Source of the DNA: Microbispora oryzae
Lineage (GTDB): Bacteria > Actinomycetota > Actinomycetes > Streptosporangiales > Streptosporangiaceae
Direction: 5' to 3'
DNA: 64,000 nt
NCBI RefSeq assembly: GCF_017896165.1
Contig: NZ_JAFCNB010000006.1
Coordinates: forward strand, 248,001-312,000
Made by a program: the position numbers and the translations under genes
Notes under the pieces: model-generated
What the model saw: the letters and a program-made list of their open reading frames with translations, nothing else
Databases searched by the model: none
What the model was told of the DNA's origin: nothing
In this document: positions 8,196-17,471 of the stretch, in pieces
How the letters are laid out: the number at the start of each line of letters is the position of its first letter
Position numbering within the stretch: the stretch's first letter is position 1

Positions 8196-9254
8196 ATGTC
8201 GGAACCCCTTGAGTTCGCGATCGACACGTTCGGGGACGTCACCGTCGGCGCGGACGGCACCCGGCTGCCGTACCCACAGGTGATCAGGAACGTCGTCGAG
8301 GAAGCCGTGGTCGCCGAGAGCGTGGGCATCGACGCCATCGGCATCGGGGAGCACCACCGCGACGACTTCGCCGTCTCCGCGCCGGAGATCGTGCTCGCCG
8401 CGATCGCCGGACGGACCGAGCGGATCCGTCTCGGCACGGCCGTCACCGTGCTCAGCTCCGACGACCCGGTACGCGTGTTCGAGAGGTTCGCCACCCTCGA
8501 CGCCGTGTCACGGGGACGCGCGGAGATCATTCTCGGCCGTGGCTCGTTCACCGAGTCGTTCCCGCTCTTCGGGTACGACCTCGCGCAGTACGAGGAGTTG
8601 TTCGAGGAGAAGCTCGACCTGCTCTCTCACCTGCTGGACGAGGGACCGGTCACCTGGCAGGGCCGGCTCCGCCCGGGGCTGAAGGACCAGCAGGTCTATC
8701 CGAAGACCGAGTCGGGCCGGCTGCGCACCTGGATCGGCGTGGGCGGCAGCCCGCAGTCGGTCGTGCGCGCGGCGAGCTACCGCATGCCGTTGATGCTCGC
8801 GATCATCGGCGGGGCGCCCGAGCGTTTCGCGCCGTACGTCGAGCTGTACCACCGGGCGCTCGACCAGCTCGGCGTCGAGCGGCTGCCCGTCGGGGTCCAC
8901 TCGCCGGGCTACCTCGCGGAGACCGACCAGCAGGCGCGCGACGAGCTGTGGCCGCACTACCGGGCGACGCACGACCGCATCGGCCGCGAACGCGGCTGGG
9001 GCCCCACCACCCGCGCCAGGTTCGAGGCCGAGGCCGACGAGGGCGCGCTCTACGTCGGCTCCCCCGAGACGGTCGCCCAGAAGATCGCGAAAACGGTACG
9101 CGCACTCGGCGTCGCCCGGTTCACGCTCAAGTACAGCTCGGGCACATTGCCCCACGACAACCTCGTGAACACGATCCGCCTGTACGGCGAGGAGGTCGTG
9201 CCCCGCGTGCGGCGGTCGCTGGCCGAGACCCCGGCGCCGGCCACCGCGGGCTGA
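8196..9254 (+). CDS. LLM-class (luciferase-like) flavin-dependent oxidoreductase
   Basis: The 352-residue protein matches the bacterial luciferase-like monooxygenase fold: an opening strand LEFAIDTFGD, the GEHHRDDF loop that is typical of the LLM group without F420 specificity, SAPEIVLAAIAGRT, and LGRGSFTESFPLFG. Such enzymes use reduced FMN (or F420) to oxidise diverse substrates. The ATG at 8196 has GAAAGAGGCAGGG upstream. It is monocistronic and convergent with the acyltransferase gene. The substrate cannot be inferred. Confidence 0.87.
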   Translation: MSEPLEFAIDTFGDVTVGADGTRLPYPQVIRNVVEEAVVAESVGIDAIGIGEHHRDDFAVSAPEIVLAAIAGRTERIRLGTAVTVLSSDDPVRVFERFATLDAVSRGRAEIILGRGSFTESFPLFGYDLAQYEELFEEKLDLLSHLLDEGPVTWQGRLRPGLKDQQVYPKTESGRLRTWIGVGGSPQSVVRAASYRMPLMLAIIGGAPERFAPYVELYHRALDQLGVERLPVGVHSPGYLAETDQQARDELWPHYRATHDRIGRERGWGPTTRARFEAEADEGALYVGSPETVAQKIAKTVRALGVARFTLKYSSGTLPHDNLVNTIRLYGEEVVPRVRRSLAETPAPATAG

Positions 9255-9302
9255 CCCGCCTTCTCCGGGGATCGCGGCCGGCCACGCCGTCACGGACTCC
9301 CG

Positions 9303-10673
9303 TCACGCGGCACCGTCACGCGGCTCAGTCACGCGTGGCGGCGGCCGCACCCGGCGCAGGAAGCGCAGGATCGCGGCTCCCGACAGGTAGGCGATCAGCC
9401 CGGCCGTCGGCAGCCCGAACGGGACCGGGGCGGTGCTCGGCAGCAGGCTGTTGTCGAACAGGCCGAAGGCGATGCCGGCGAAGGCGGCCAGCGCGAACGC
9501 CAGGCGCGTCGGCCCCGACCGAATTGCGGGCCTGCCCGCGCCGCGGATCTCGATCGGCCCGAAGACCGCCACCAGCGGGATCAGGACGGCACCGAACATG
9601 ATCAGAAACGGGATCCGCCAGGCCAGCCAGGCAGGCGTGCCGACTTCCGGAGTGGGCAGGGCCCCCGCGACGTGCAGGGCTCCCACGAGCAGGGCTGCGG
9701 CGGTGATGTGCCAGAGGAATATCGTCAGGATCACCGAGTTGAGCGCGACCACGACCGTCCACGGCCGTCGTCGCCGCAGCCATCGGTCCGCGCGGTCGCG
9801 CACCAGCAGTGCCGCGCCGAGTTGTGTGGTGGCGACCGCCAGCAGCGCGAGGCTCGGCGGTGACATGTTGTGCAGCCGCTCCCCCGGGACGTTGATCATG
9901 CTGATCGGATAGGGACCGACCAGGGTGAGGAGCGCCAACGCGCCGAATCCGGTGACGATCAGCGGGATCGCCACCCGGGGACGGGCCGGCAGCCGTCCGT
10001 CGCGCCAGGCGAACCCCATCTGGTGGACGGCCAGCCAGCCGAACAGGAAGTTGCCGTATCCCCACCAGTCCTCGCCCAGCAGCCTGCCCAGATCACCGGC
10101 GCCGACGAGTGCGGCCAGCACGGCCGGGACGACCAGGCCGTACCGCCGGTGCAGCGCGTACATCGGCGGGGTGAGCACGACCACCAGGACATAGACCACG
10201 AGGAACCACAGCGGGATCGTGGAGAACCACACCACGAGACGGATCCTCGACGGGTCGGCGCCCAGCAGGCGTGCGGCGAGCGCTCCGCCGGCCATGACCA
10301 CGACCAGGGCGGTGGTCGGCCTGATCAGGCGCCCGCCCCTGTTGATCAGCCACGCGGTGGCGTTCCCGCCTCGGCGGCGCTCGGAGTCCAGCGACACCGC
10401 GTTGGCGTATCCGCCCACGAAGAAGAACACCGGCATGACCTGCACCACCCAGGTGAGCGGCTGGGCCCACGGGAGGTCGGGCAGCGCCGAGCGGGCGAAC
10501 AGCTCTCCTCGCCTGTCGTAGCCGACGACGGACGCGAGCCAGTGGCCGAGCACCACCGCCACGATGGAGACCGCTCTGAGCAGGTCGACGAACCGCTCCC
10601 GCGACGGCGGGGTCCGCTCCGCGAGCCGCCGCACGCCCCGCCACAGGCCGCCTGCGCCGCCTGGCGGGGTCAT
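9303..10673 (-). CDS. Acyltransferase 3 family integral membrane protein
   Basis: The start at 10673 (MTPPGGAGG) gives 456 residues and overlaps the lysR stop as ATGA, so translation is coupled to the regulator. The N-terminus RFVDLLRAVSIVAVVLGHW is typical of acyltransferase 3 proteins, with the conserved His in the first helix, followed by about ten membrane segments. Family members O-acylate sugars or other extracytoplasmic targets; the acceptor is not visible. Co-transcription with a LysR regulator suggests that regulator controls it. The 3-prime end carries three close GTCACGCGG copies, a minor oddity. Confidence 0.85.
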   Translation of the reverse strand: MTPPGGAGGLWRGVRRLAERTPPSRERFVDLLRAVSIVAVVLGHWLASVVGYDRRGELFARSALPDLPWAQPLTWVVQVMPVFFFVGGYANAVSLDSERRRGGNATAWLINRGGRLIRPTTALVVVMAGGALAARLLGADPSRIRLVVWFSTIPLWFLVVYVLVVVLTPPMYALHRRYGLVVPAVLAALVGAGDLGRLLGEDWWGYGNFLFGWLAVHQMGFAWRDGRLPARPRVAIPLIVTGFGALALLTLVGPYPISMINVPGERLHNMSPPSLALLAVATTQLGAALLVRDRADRWLRRRRPWTVVVALNSVILTIFLWHITAAALLVGALHVAGALPTPEVGTPAWLAWRIPFLIMFGAVLIPLVAVFGPIEIRGAGRPAIRSGPTRLAFALAAFAGIAFGLFDNSLLPSTAPVPFGLPTAGLIAYLSGAAILRFLRRVRPPPRVTEPRDGAA

Positions 10674-11566
10674 CCGTGGGCCGGTGCCACGCCGGAGAAC
10701 GCGCGGCGGCAGTGCGCGACCAGTTCCCGCGCCGCCGGGCCGTACGCGGCCCGCCAGACGAGGGCGAGCAGAGCGGGCGTTTCCACGTCGTCGATCGTGC
10801 GGGCGACGAGCCGGTCGCGATGACGCTCGGCCAGCGACTCGCTGAGCACGGCGACGGCCAGTCCCCGGGCGGCGAGGTCGGCGATGGCGTCGGCCGCGCT
10901 GGCCTCGAGCGCGACCGCCGGCCGCACGTCCCGGGCCGCGCACGCCTGGTCGAACACCGTACGGATGCCGGTGCCGGCGGGCATGCAGACGACGGGGTGG
11001 TCTTCCAGGTCCCGCAGGACGACCCGGTCGCGTCCCGCCAGGGGATGCGCGGGCGGGACCGCCGCGACCAGCCGCTCGCTGACGATGGTCAGGCCCTCCA
11101 GCCCCTCGGGGATGCCGGCCGCCGTCCCGATCAGGGCCAGGTCGGTCGTCCCCTCGCGCACCCGCTCGACGAGCCGGTCGGAGTCGCTTTCCAGCAGCGA
11201 GATCTCGACGCCGGGATGGGCCCGGTGGAACGCGGCGAGGGCGTCGAACAGCGGCGTGATGGTGCAGCCGGTGACCATGCCGACGGTGAGCCGGCCCCGG
11301 ATCAGGTCGGTCACCTCGCCCACCGCCTGGCCGACCGCCGTCGCGGCGGCGAGAACGGCCCGGGCGTGTTCGAGCGCGGCCTTGCCCGCCACGGTGAGCC
11401 GGACCGTCCGCCCGGACCGGTCGAACAGTTCGGCGCCGAGTTCGCGCTCCAGCTGGCGGATCTGGGCGCTCACGCCCGACTGGCTGATGTGCACGCGCTC
11501 CGCCGCGCGGGTGAAGTTCCGCTCCTCCGCGACCGCGACGAAATACTCCAGCTGCCGCAGCTCCAT
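10670..11566 (-). CDS. LysR-family transcriptional regulator
   Basis: This 298-residue protein has the N-terminal winged helix-turn-helix (MELRQLEYFVAVAEERNFTR to about residue 60, with the QSGVSAQIRQLE recognition helix) and a LysR substrate-binding domain from about 88 to the end. It starts at an ATG with TAGAAT ending 8 nt upstream and no ribosome binding site, consistent with a leaderless transcript. The four-base ATGA overlap with the acyltransferase gene makes that the likely partner. The inducer is unknown. Confidence 0.92.
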   Translation of the reverse strand: MELRQLEYFVAVAEERNFTRAAERVHISQSGVSAQIRQLERELGAELFDRSGRTVRLTVAGKAALEHARAVLAAATAVGQAVGEVTDLIRGRLTVGMVTGCTITPLFDALAAFHRAHPGVEISLLESDSDRLVERVREGTTDLALIGTAAGIPEGLEGLTIVSERLVAAVPPAHPLAGRDRVVLRDLEDHPVVCMPAGTGIRTVFDQACAARDVRPAVALEASAADAIADLAARGLAVAVLSESLAERHRDRLVARTIDDVETPALLALVWRAAYGPAARELVAHCRRAFSGVAPAHG

Positions 11567-11606
11567 AACCGGTGATTCTAGCTTCTGACCTGCCGATCTC
11601 CCCGGC

Positions 11607-12362
11607 TCATCGTCCGGCCGTACGCCGGGCCCGATAGCAGTACGTGACGTAGGGCAGCTCGAACCGGGTCTTTCCGGCGAGCGCGGGGTGCCGGGCGACC
11701 AGGTCGCGCACCTCCGCCAGGAGGGCCGTGCGTTCCGGGTCCGGCAGCGTGATCACGTAGCTCCGGGAGGCCACGAGGTCGACCAGTTCCTCCGCGCCGA
11801 GCTCGTGCCGCCATTCCACGACGTGCGTCTCGACCGGAAGGAAGAGATCGGGCCGGTCCGCGAGGGCCGCGACCCCGACGCCGTTCGTCGGCGCGTCGCC
11901 CAGCGGATGCAGCAGCCGGCCGAGCCGGGCCGTCCAGTCCTCCCGCTCGTCACGCATGTTCCACACGAGCCCGAGTACGCCGCCGGGGGCCAGCACCCGC
12001 GCCACCTCGGGAACCGCCCGCGCGGTGTCCACCCAGTGCCACGCCTGGGCGACCAGGACGGCGTCCGCCGCGCCGGTGGGCAGCGGGATCGACTCGGCGC
12101 TCCCCGCGAGCACCCGCACTCCCGGCACGGCCGCGACCAGCTGTTCCCGCATGCCGCCCGAAGGCTCCACCGCCGTGACGTCGAGCCCTCGGACCGACAG
12201 TTGCCGCGTCAGCTTGCCGGTGCCCGCCCCCAGATCGATCACCCGGCGCCCGGTATCGGCGAGCAACCAGTCCACCGCCTCAGGCGGATACGGCGGTCGC
12301 CCCCGTTCGTACGCCGCCGCGGCGGCGCCGAACGACGCGGCCTGGCGTGCCCTGTCCCCCAT
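11607..12362 (-). CDS. Class I SAM-dependent methyltransferase
   Basis: Beginning at the ATG at 12362, the 251-residue protein opens with MGDRARQAASFGAAAAAYERGRPPYP, a common start of this ubiE/tam-like group. Motif I (VIDLGAGTGKL) binds SAM, followed by VTAVEPSGGMREQL (motif post I) and DAVLVAQAWHWVD. A TAGGGT hexamer ends 8 nt upstream of the ATG. It is transcribed toward the lysR gene but separated from it by 40 bp. The methyl acceptor is unknown. Confidence 0.88.
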   Translation of the reverse strand: MGDRARQAASFGAAAAAYERGRPPYPPEAVDWLLADTGRRVIDLGAGTGKLTRQLSVRGLDVTAVEPSGGMREQLVAAVPGVRVLAGSAESIPLPTGAADAVLVAQAWHWVDTARAVPEVARVLAPGGVLGLVWNMRDEREDWTARLGRLLHPLGDAPTNGVGVAALADRPDLFLPVETHVVEWRHELGAEELVDLVASRSYVITLPDPERTALLAEVRDLVARHPALAGKTRFELPYVTYCYRARRTAGR

Positions 12363-12545
12363 GAACGGCCACCCTACCGAGCCGGAATCCGGCCGCGTTT
12401 TCGTGCTGACCGGAAAGGGAAAGTGCCAGGCGGAAAGGGTCAGGCGGGCGGGCAACGGCCCGCGACTGATCGTTCGAGACCGCACACGGGCGACGGCGGC
12501 CCGCAGTAGGCGCCGCACGGCAGGTAACGGCATGGGGGTGCCACG

Positions 12546-13040
12546 GTGAGCGGCGTCGTCGACGCGCTGATAGGCGACTGGCACCGCGCCGTGTACGCGG
12601 CGGTCAAGGCCGTGGCCCTGTTCCTGACCGCCGCGGTGGCCTTCCGGATCAGTGAGCGCCGCACGATGGCGGAGTTCGCCCCGTTCGACTGGGTCGCCGC
12701 CGTCGCGGTGGGCGCCCTCGTCGGACGTACGGCGACCGCGACCGACGCCTCCTACCTGACCGGGGCGGCCGCGCTGGTGGCCCTGCTCGCCACGCACGCG
12801 GTGGTCACCCGGCTGCGCCTCCTGCCGGGGGTCCAGCGGCTGATCGACCCGCCCCTGCGGATCCTGATCCGGGACGGCCGGGTCAACCGGCGCAACCTGC
12901 GCCGTGCCGGCCTGACGGAGGGCGATCTCCACTCCGTGCTCCGCGGGCACGGGCATCTCGGCCCCGCGGACGTTCACCTGGCGATCTTCGAGTCCAAGGG
13001 CGTCGTCACGGTCCTGCCCCGGCCGCCGGCGAGTTCATGA
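12546..13040 (+). CDS. YetF-like (DUF421) membrane protein
   Basis: The 164-residue product has two or three membrane segments in the first 90 residues (including VAAVAVGALVGRT) followed by a small soluble domain (PLRILIRDGRVNRRNLRRAGLTEGDL and VHLAIFESKGVVTVLPRP), the arrangement of DUF421/YetF proteins. It is at the short end of the family. The GTG at 12546 has GGGGG about 8 nt upstream. The function is not known; some relatives affect spore or envelope properties in Bacillus. It is convergent with the flavoprotein gene. Confidence 0.82.
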   Translation: MSGVVDALIGDWHRAVYAAVKAVALFLTAAVAFRISERRTMAEFAPFDWVAAVAVGALVGRTATATDASYLTGAAALVALLATHAVVTRLRLLPGVQRLIDPPLRILIRDGRVNRRNLRRAGLTEGDLHSVLRGHGHLGPADVHLAIFESKGVVTVLPRPPASS

Positions 13041-13068
13041 GCCATCGCCTGCACGTCCGGGCCCGGCG

Positions 13069-14514
13069 TTATTCGCCGTCGGACCGCACGATCACCCCGA
13101 GCACGCCGTTGAACGCCTCCGTCGACGTCGGGTGGGTGTAGACGGCGTCGCGGAGCTCGGCCGCCGTGACGCCGTGCCGTATGGCGAGAGCGACGGTGTT
13201 GACGAGCTCCTGTGCGTCGATGCTCAGCAGGGTGGCACCGAGGATCTGGTCCGACTCGGCGTCGATCACGAACTTCATCAGTCCCCGGGTGTCCTCCACG
13301 ATGTACGAACGCGGCATGGCCGTGATGTCGGCGACGGCCTGCATCGCGATCTTCACCCGGTGTCCCGCCTCCCGCGCCTCCTTCTCGGTGAGCCCGACGG
13401 CCGCGAGCGGCGGGGTGATGAAGAGGGTGCGCGGGATCGCGACGCGGTCGGCCGTGGAGCGGCTGCCGTCGCCGGCCAGCTGGTCGAGGACGATACGGCC
13501 GTCGTCGAGCGAGAGATAGGTGTGCTGCGGCCCGCCGCGTACGTCACCCAACGCGTAGATGTGCGGCTGGCTCGTCCGCAGGTGCTCGTCGACCTCGACC
13601 GCACCCCGAGGTGTGGTGCGGACGCCCGCCGCCTCCAGCCCCAGATCCTGGATCACGGGCGCGCGTCCGCTCGCCGCGAGGATGGTGTCGGCGTCGACGG
13701 TGTGCTCGTCGCCGTCCTTCTCGTAGACGATGGTCGCCTCGTTCTCGCCGTCGCGGACCTCCTTGATCTGGGCACCGGTGATGATCTCGACGCCCTCGTC
13801 CTCCAGGATCGCGATCGCGGCCGCGACGGCGTCGTCGTCCTCGTGGCCGAGGATCCGCCGCGTCCGCTCGAACAGGGTGACCCGGGAGCCGAACCTGCGG
13901 TAGATCGAGGCGAACTCGATGCCCAGATATCCAGCGCCGACGATCGCGAGGCGTTCGGGCAGGGTCGTGGTCTGGATCAGCTCGGTGCTGATCACCGTGC
14001 GCTTGCTGTCCCGCAGGCCGGGGATGTCGGGGACGATCGGGCGGGCCCCCGTGTTGATCAGGATCGTGTCCGCGGTGACCCTGAGGCTGTCGCCGACCAC
14101 CATGTCGGCGACGTCGCCCGCGTCGGCGAGCTCACCGGAGAGATCGATGTCGACGGTGTGCGGGCCGGCGAACACCGCGTGACCGGTGACGACCGTCACC
14201 GTGTCGGCGCCGTTCATGGAGGCGAAGTTGCCGGCCCGGAATTTCGCGCTGAGCGCCTGCACCTCCCCGACCGCGCCTTCGTACCACTCCTGCGGCGGAT
14301 CGCCGGGCCGTCTTCCCTGCGCGTGGTGGACGAGCGCCTTCGTCGGCACGCAGCCGATGTTGGGACAGGTGCCGCCGTACATGTGCGCCGACTCTTCGAC
14401 CAGAACCACGCGCCTGCCGAGACGGCCCATGTGCGCGGCCACGAGTGAGCCGCCCTTGCCGAAGCCGATGACGAGCAGGTCCGCGTGGAGGCCGGTCTGT
14501 GTGGTGGTGTCCAT
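13069..14514 (-). CDS. Pyridine nucleotide-disulfide oxidoreductase, RclA/mercuric reductase-like
   Basis: The 481-residue enzyme starts at the ATG at 14514. The FAD-binding motif is GFGKGGSLVA (17-26), and the redox-active pair Cys50/Cys55 lies in GGTCPNIGCVPTKAL. A central NAD(P) domain (AIVGAGYLGIEFASIYRRFG) and a C-terminal dimerisation domain with the His-Glu pair in THPTSTEAF complete it. It lacks the N-terminal heavy-metal domain and the C-terminal vicinal Cys of true mercuric reductases, so it is closer to RclA-type enzymes, which respond to hypochlorous acid or copper stress in E. coli. No regulator is adjacent. Confidence 0.88.
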   Translation of the reverse strand: MDTTTQTGLHADLLVIGFGKGGSLVAAHMGRLGRRVVLVEESAHMYGGTCPNIGCVPTKALVHHAQGRRPGDPPQEWYEGAVGEVQALSAKFRAGNFASMNGADTVTVVTGHAVFAGPHTVDIDLSGELADAGDVADMVVGDSLRVTADTILINTGARPIVPDIPGLRDSKRTVISTELIQTTTLPERLAIVGAGYLGIEFASIYRRFGSRVTLFERTRRILGHEDDDAVAAAIAILEDEGVEIITGAQIKEVRDGENEATIVYEKDGDEHTVDADTILAASGRAPVIQDLGLEAAGVRTTPRGAVEVDEHLRTSQPHIYALGDVRGGPQHTYLSLDDGRIVLDQLAGDGSRSTADRVAIPRTLFITPPLAAVGLTEKEAREAGHRVKIAMQAVADITAMPRSYIVEDTRGLMKFVIDAESDQILGATLLSIDAQELVNTVALAIRHGVTAAELRDAVYTHPTSTEAFNGVLGVIVRSDGE

Positions 14515-14771
14515 GGTGTCGATCTCCGATGTCTGGGATCGAGTGTGGTCCGACCTGGACGGGAGCCCTCGGGGCGTCCGCGTCATCTTCCACGGTACGA
14601 CGGAGCCATGTCGGGGAGCCGGCCGCCGCCGGTCCCCTCCGCAATCTGCTCACAAATGGTGTTAGCGTGGGTCAAACGGCGAGAAAAGCGAGGCGCGAAC
14701 GCATCAGGGCATGACACCCCCCATCCACCCCGAGCGCAGGGGCCGCCTGCCGCCTCGTAGGAGGATCCGTC

Positions 14772-15989
14772 ATGCGCGAGCAGAACGTCATAGCCCTCCC
14801 TCGCGCGGCGTCGCGCGTGCGCGGCTTCGCGGCCACACATCGGCAGCTGATCGGCGACGCGCTGCTGGTGATCGCCATCCTCTCTTTCACCGTTCCGACG
14901 ACGGTCCTCGACCTGTCCTTCTCGCTGTTCGGCCCCATACCCGACTGGATCGAGATCCTCGTCGAGGTGATCACGGTCGGAACGCTGCTGATCCGGCGGC
15001 GTACGGCCCTACCGATGATCATCTCCACGGTCGTCTGCGCCGTGCTGACCGGTCAAATCGTGCCCATGGCCTTCGCCGCGTACTCGATGACGGCGGAGAA
15101 CAAGGTGCGCCACTGGCAGCTGGTGGGCATTCCCCTGGTCGTGGCCGGCGCGCTGGTCGACTTCGTGTCTCCGGGCACGGACAACTTCCTCTACCTCTGC
15201 GTGATCCGCGCGCTGACCCTCGTCTACCTGCCCGCGCTGGTCGGGACCTGGGTCCGCGGATACCGCGGCATGATCGGTGAGCTCCGGGCGGGAGTGCGGG
15301 AGCGGGAACGGCAGGCGGCCTCCCTCGAACGCCGTAAGATCGCGCGGGAGCTGCACGACACGGTGACTCACGCGGTCACGACGATGGTGCTCAACGCGGG
15401 GATCATTCAGACCTCCCGGGAGTTCGACGAGGTGGCCAGGGTGGCCGCCTCGATCGAGGACAAGGGAGTGCAGGCGCTCGCCGAGCTCCGCGAGCTCCTC
15501 ACGGTGCTCCGCCGCGAGGACGATCGGCCGCCCGCGGCCACCAGGGCGAGGTCGATCCCCCACCTCGTCGAGGAGGCGGACGCCACGGGCATGCGGGTCG
15601 ACCTCCAGTACGACCTGCCGGAGGCGGGCCTGCCCACGCAGGTCGGCCACGCCTGCTACCGCGTCGTCCAGGAGGGGCTCAACAACGTCAGGAAACACGC
15701 TCCCTGTTCCGACGTCCGGGTCGTCTGTGAGACGTGCGACGACGTCGTCAAGATCTCGGTGGTCAACGGCGGGGACGGCGGCCCCCCGGCCCTCGGGTTC
15801 CGGCTGCCCAACTCGGGTCACGGGCTGGCCGGGCTGGCGGAACGGGTCGCCCTCCTCAACGGACGGCTCGACATCGGGCCCACCGCTGAAGGCGGCTTCG
15901 AACTGACGGCCCGCATCCCTCTGCCCGACGAAGGCGCCGCGTCCGCTCTGGAGACTCCGGGAGGTGAGTCGGCCGCCGCGGGAGCGTAG
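14772..15989 (+). CDS. Sensor histidine kinase, HisKA_3 (NarL-partner) type, orphan
   Basis: This 405-residue kinase starts at an ATG with AGGAGG upstream. Four or five membrane helices occupy about residues 25-160 without a large extracellular sensor. The dimerisation/phosphoacceptor helix RRKIARELHDTVTHAV carries His195, and the HATPase_c domain has YRVVQEGLNNVRKHA (N-box) and GHGLAGLAERV (G-box). Such kinases pair with LuxR/NarL-type response regulators, but none is adjacent; the next gene is on the other strand. The C-terminus ends in a low-complexity Ala/Gly/Glu tail. Confidence 0.9.
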   Translation: MREQNVIALPRAASRVRGFAATHRQLIGDALLVIAILSFTVPTTVLDLSFSLFGPIPDWIEILVEVITVGTLLIRRRTALPMIISTVVCAVLTGQIVPMAFAAYSMTAENKVRHWQLVGIPLVVAGALVDFVSPGTDNFLYLCVIRALTLVYLPALVGTWVRGYRGMIGELRAGVRERERQAASLERRKIARELHDTVTHAVTTMVLNAGIIQTSREFDEVARVAASIEDKGVQALAELRELLTVLRREDDRPPAATRARSIPHLVEEADATGMRVDLQYDLPEAGLPTQVGHACYRVVQEGLNNVRKHAPCSDVRVVCETCDDVVKISVVNGGDGGPPALGFRLPNSGHGLAGLAERVALLNGRLDIGPTAEGGFELTARIPLPDEGAASALETPGGESAAAGA

Positions 15990-16067
15990 TGAGACCCATG
16001 GCCGCCCCGCCCTCGGCCGTCCGCCGCCGTGAGCCCCGGCGGCCGACGGCCGGCCCCCGGGCGACCG

Positions 16068-16958
16068 CTACGGGCACTCGCCCCGCAGGTCCGGTCCGGG
16101 CAGGTTCAGGGGCTCGTGACCGGGGCCGACTTCGAAGAGGGCACTGCCCGGCGCCCTGAGGACACCGTTGTGGACGTACCACGAACCGGGTACGGCGGTG
16201 CGTGGGCCGTCACTCGTCGCGTAGGTGGCGTCCGGTATGCCTCTCTCCCGCAGGAGCGTGCGGACCTCGTCGACAGTTTTCTGCTTGCAGGCGACGCAGT
16301 GCAGCGGCTCGCCCCGGGCATCGATGGCGGCGATGAACTTGAACCTCTCGCCCGTGCGGGCCTGGCGGCCCAGCGTGATCGACAGCTTGCCCCGGTAACC
16401 GACCGGGATCCGCAGCCCGATGGTGCAGTGGACATCGGGCTGGGCGCAGCCCTTCGAGTCGACGGTCTCGACGCCGTCCTCGCGCCGCGTTCCCCCCGCC
16501 GTCTCGTGCTCGCCCCGTACGGATCCCTCCCAGATCTGCCCGACGAGGCTCGGCGAGGCCGGGATCAGCGTGAGTGACACGTTCAGGCCGAGCTCCCGCA
16601 GCTGTTTCCGGTAGACGTCGGGGTTGGCGAAGAGGTCCTTGACCGTGACGACGTAGTAGCCGCCCTCCCGCTTGACGTCGAGCGCCGCGGCGGCGGGGCC
16701 GGCCCCAAGGCCGAGGAACCCCGGCCCGATCAGGCCCACGACCGTGGCCAGCGCGGCGAGCGCGGCGGTGACACCCCAACGGCGCCGCGGTGCGCGCACC
16801 GCCCCGAGCCGCCGGGCCCGGCGAGGGCTCGGGGCCGCCGACGGTTCGCCGGCCGCGGCCGACGTGATCTCCTCGAACAGTTCGCGCGCCCCCGGGCTGA
16901 TCCCCGGGCCTCGGGACGGCGCGATTCCGGTGATCATCTGGTCGATGTCAGGTCTCAT
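16068..16958 (-). CDS. Membrane-anchored protein encoded with an ECF-type sigma factor
   Basis: The ATG at 16958 overlaps the sigma factor stop (ATGA), so the two are translated together. The 296-residue protein has a cytoplasmic N-terminus (MRPDIDQMITGIAPSRG), an Arg-rich stretch (55-60), one membrane helix (about 61-84) and a long extracytoplasmic part. The latter contains four cysteines, including HCVAC near residue 240 and a CAQPDVHC segment. This layout (ECF gene followed by a single-span protein with a short cytoplasmic arm) recurs in actinomycetes and could act as an anti-sigma or sensor. No recognised anti-sigma zinc motif is visible, so that role is inference. Confidence 0.65.
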   Translation of the reverse strand: MRPDIDQMITGIAPSRGPGISPGARELFEEITSAAAGEPSAAPSPRRARRLGAVRAPRRRWGVTAALAALATVVGLIGPGFLGLGAGPAAAALDVKREGGYYVVTVKDLFANPDVYRKQLRELGLNVSLTLIPASPSLVGQIWEGSVRGEHETAGGTRREDGVETVDSKGCAQPDVHCTIGLRIPVGYRGKLSITLGRQARTGERFKFIAAIDARGEPLHCVACKQKTVDEVRTLLRERGIPDATYATSDGPRTAVPGSWYVHNGVLRAPGSALFEVGPGHEPLNLPGPDLRGECP

Positions 16959-17299
16959 GACATTCCCTCCACCGCACCGACCGCGCGCGTGTCGTAACCC
17001 GCGAAGTCGGCGCCGACGATTCTCAGATTCCGGGCCAGACGCCTGCGCGCGCGATGCGCCCGGATGCGCGCCGCGTTCCGGGAACAGCCCAGGACCCTCG
17101 TGATCTCCGCGGTGGTCAGCCGGGCTTCCCGGCCTTCGGGGATCTCCGTCACCCGCCGCCAGGCCGTCATGAACGTCTCGGCGATCGCGTCGGCGGCGTC
17201 GTCCGGCGACTGCGTCCGCCGCCAGACGTACGTCATGAGATCCGGGTAGTTCGCGTCGTAGATCTCCTCGAAGCGCTTCCTGAGATCGGGGGGACCCAT
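16955..17299 (-). CDS. Truncated ECF sigma factor with fused sigma2 and sigma4 parts
   Basis: The product is only 114 residues; normal ECF sigma factors have about 170-200. Residues 1-59 match region 2 (RFEEIYDANYPDLMTYVWRR, DAADAIAETFMTAWRR). Residues 61-92 match the region 4 helix-turn-helix (TTAEITRVLGCSRNAARIRAHRARRRLARN). At EGREAR|LTTAEI the end of region 2, the linker and the first part of region 4 are missing in frame, about 60-80 residues. It may be a natural mini-sigma, a decaying gene, or an assembly deletion. The overlap with its membrane partner is intact. Confidence 0.75.
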   Translation of the reverse strand: MGPPDLRKRFEEIYDANYPDLMTYVWRRTQSPDDAADAIAETFMTAWRRVTEIPEGREARLTTAEITRVLGCSRNAARIRAHRARRRLARNLRIVGADFAGYDTRAVGAVEGMS

Positions 17300-17471
17300 G
17301 CTGCGTTCCTTTCGACCGGGGTCTGTGAACCATCACATGTCCGGCACGGCCGGAGGATTTCAGCAGCAGTTCTCCGAGCCGGCGGCCGACCCGGTCGTCG
17401 TCCTGTCCGCCTGGGTGGCCGATCGCCCGCGCCCGTCGAGCCCGCTCAACCGGCTGGCTAACCTCGACCTC

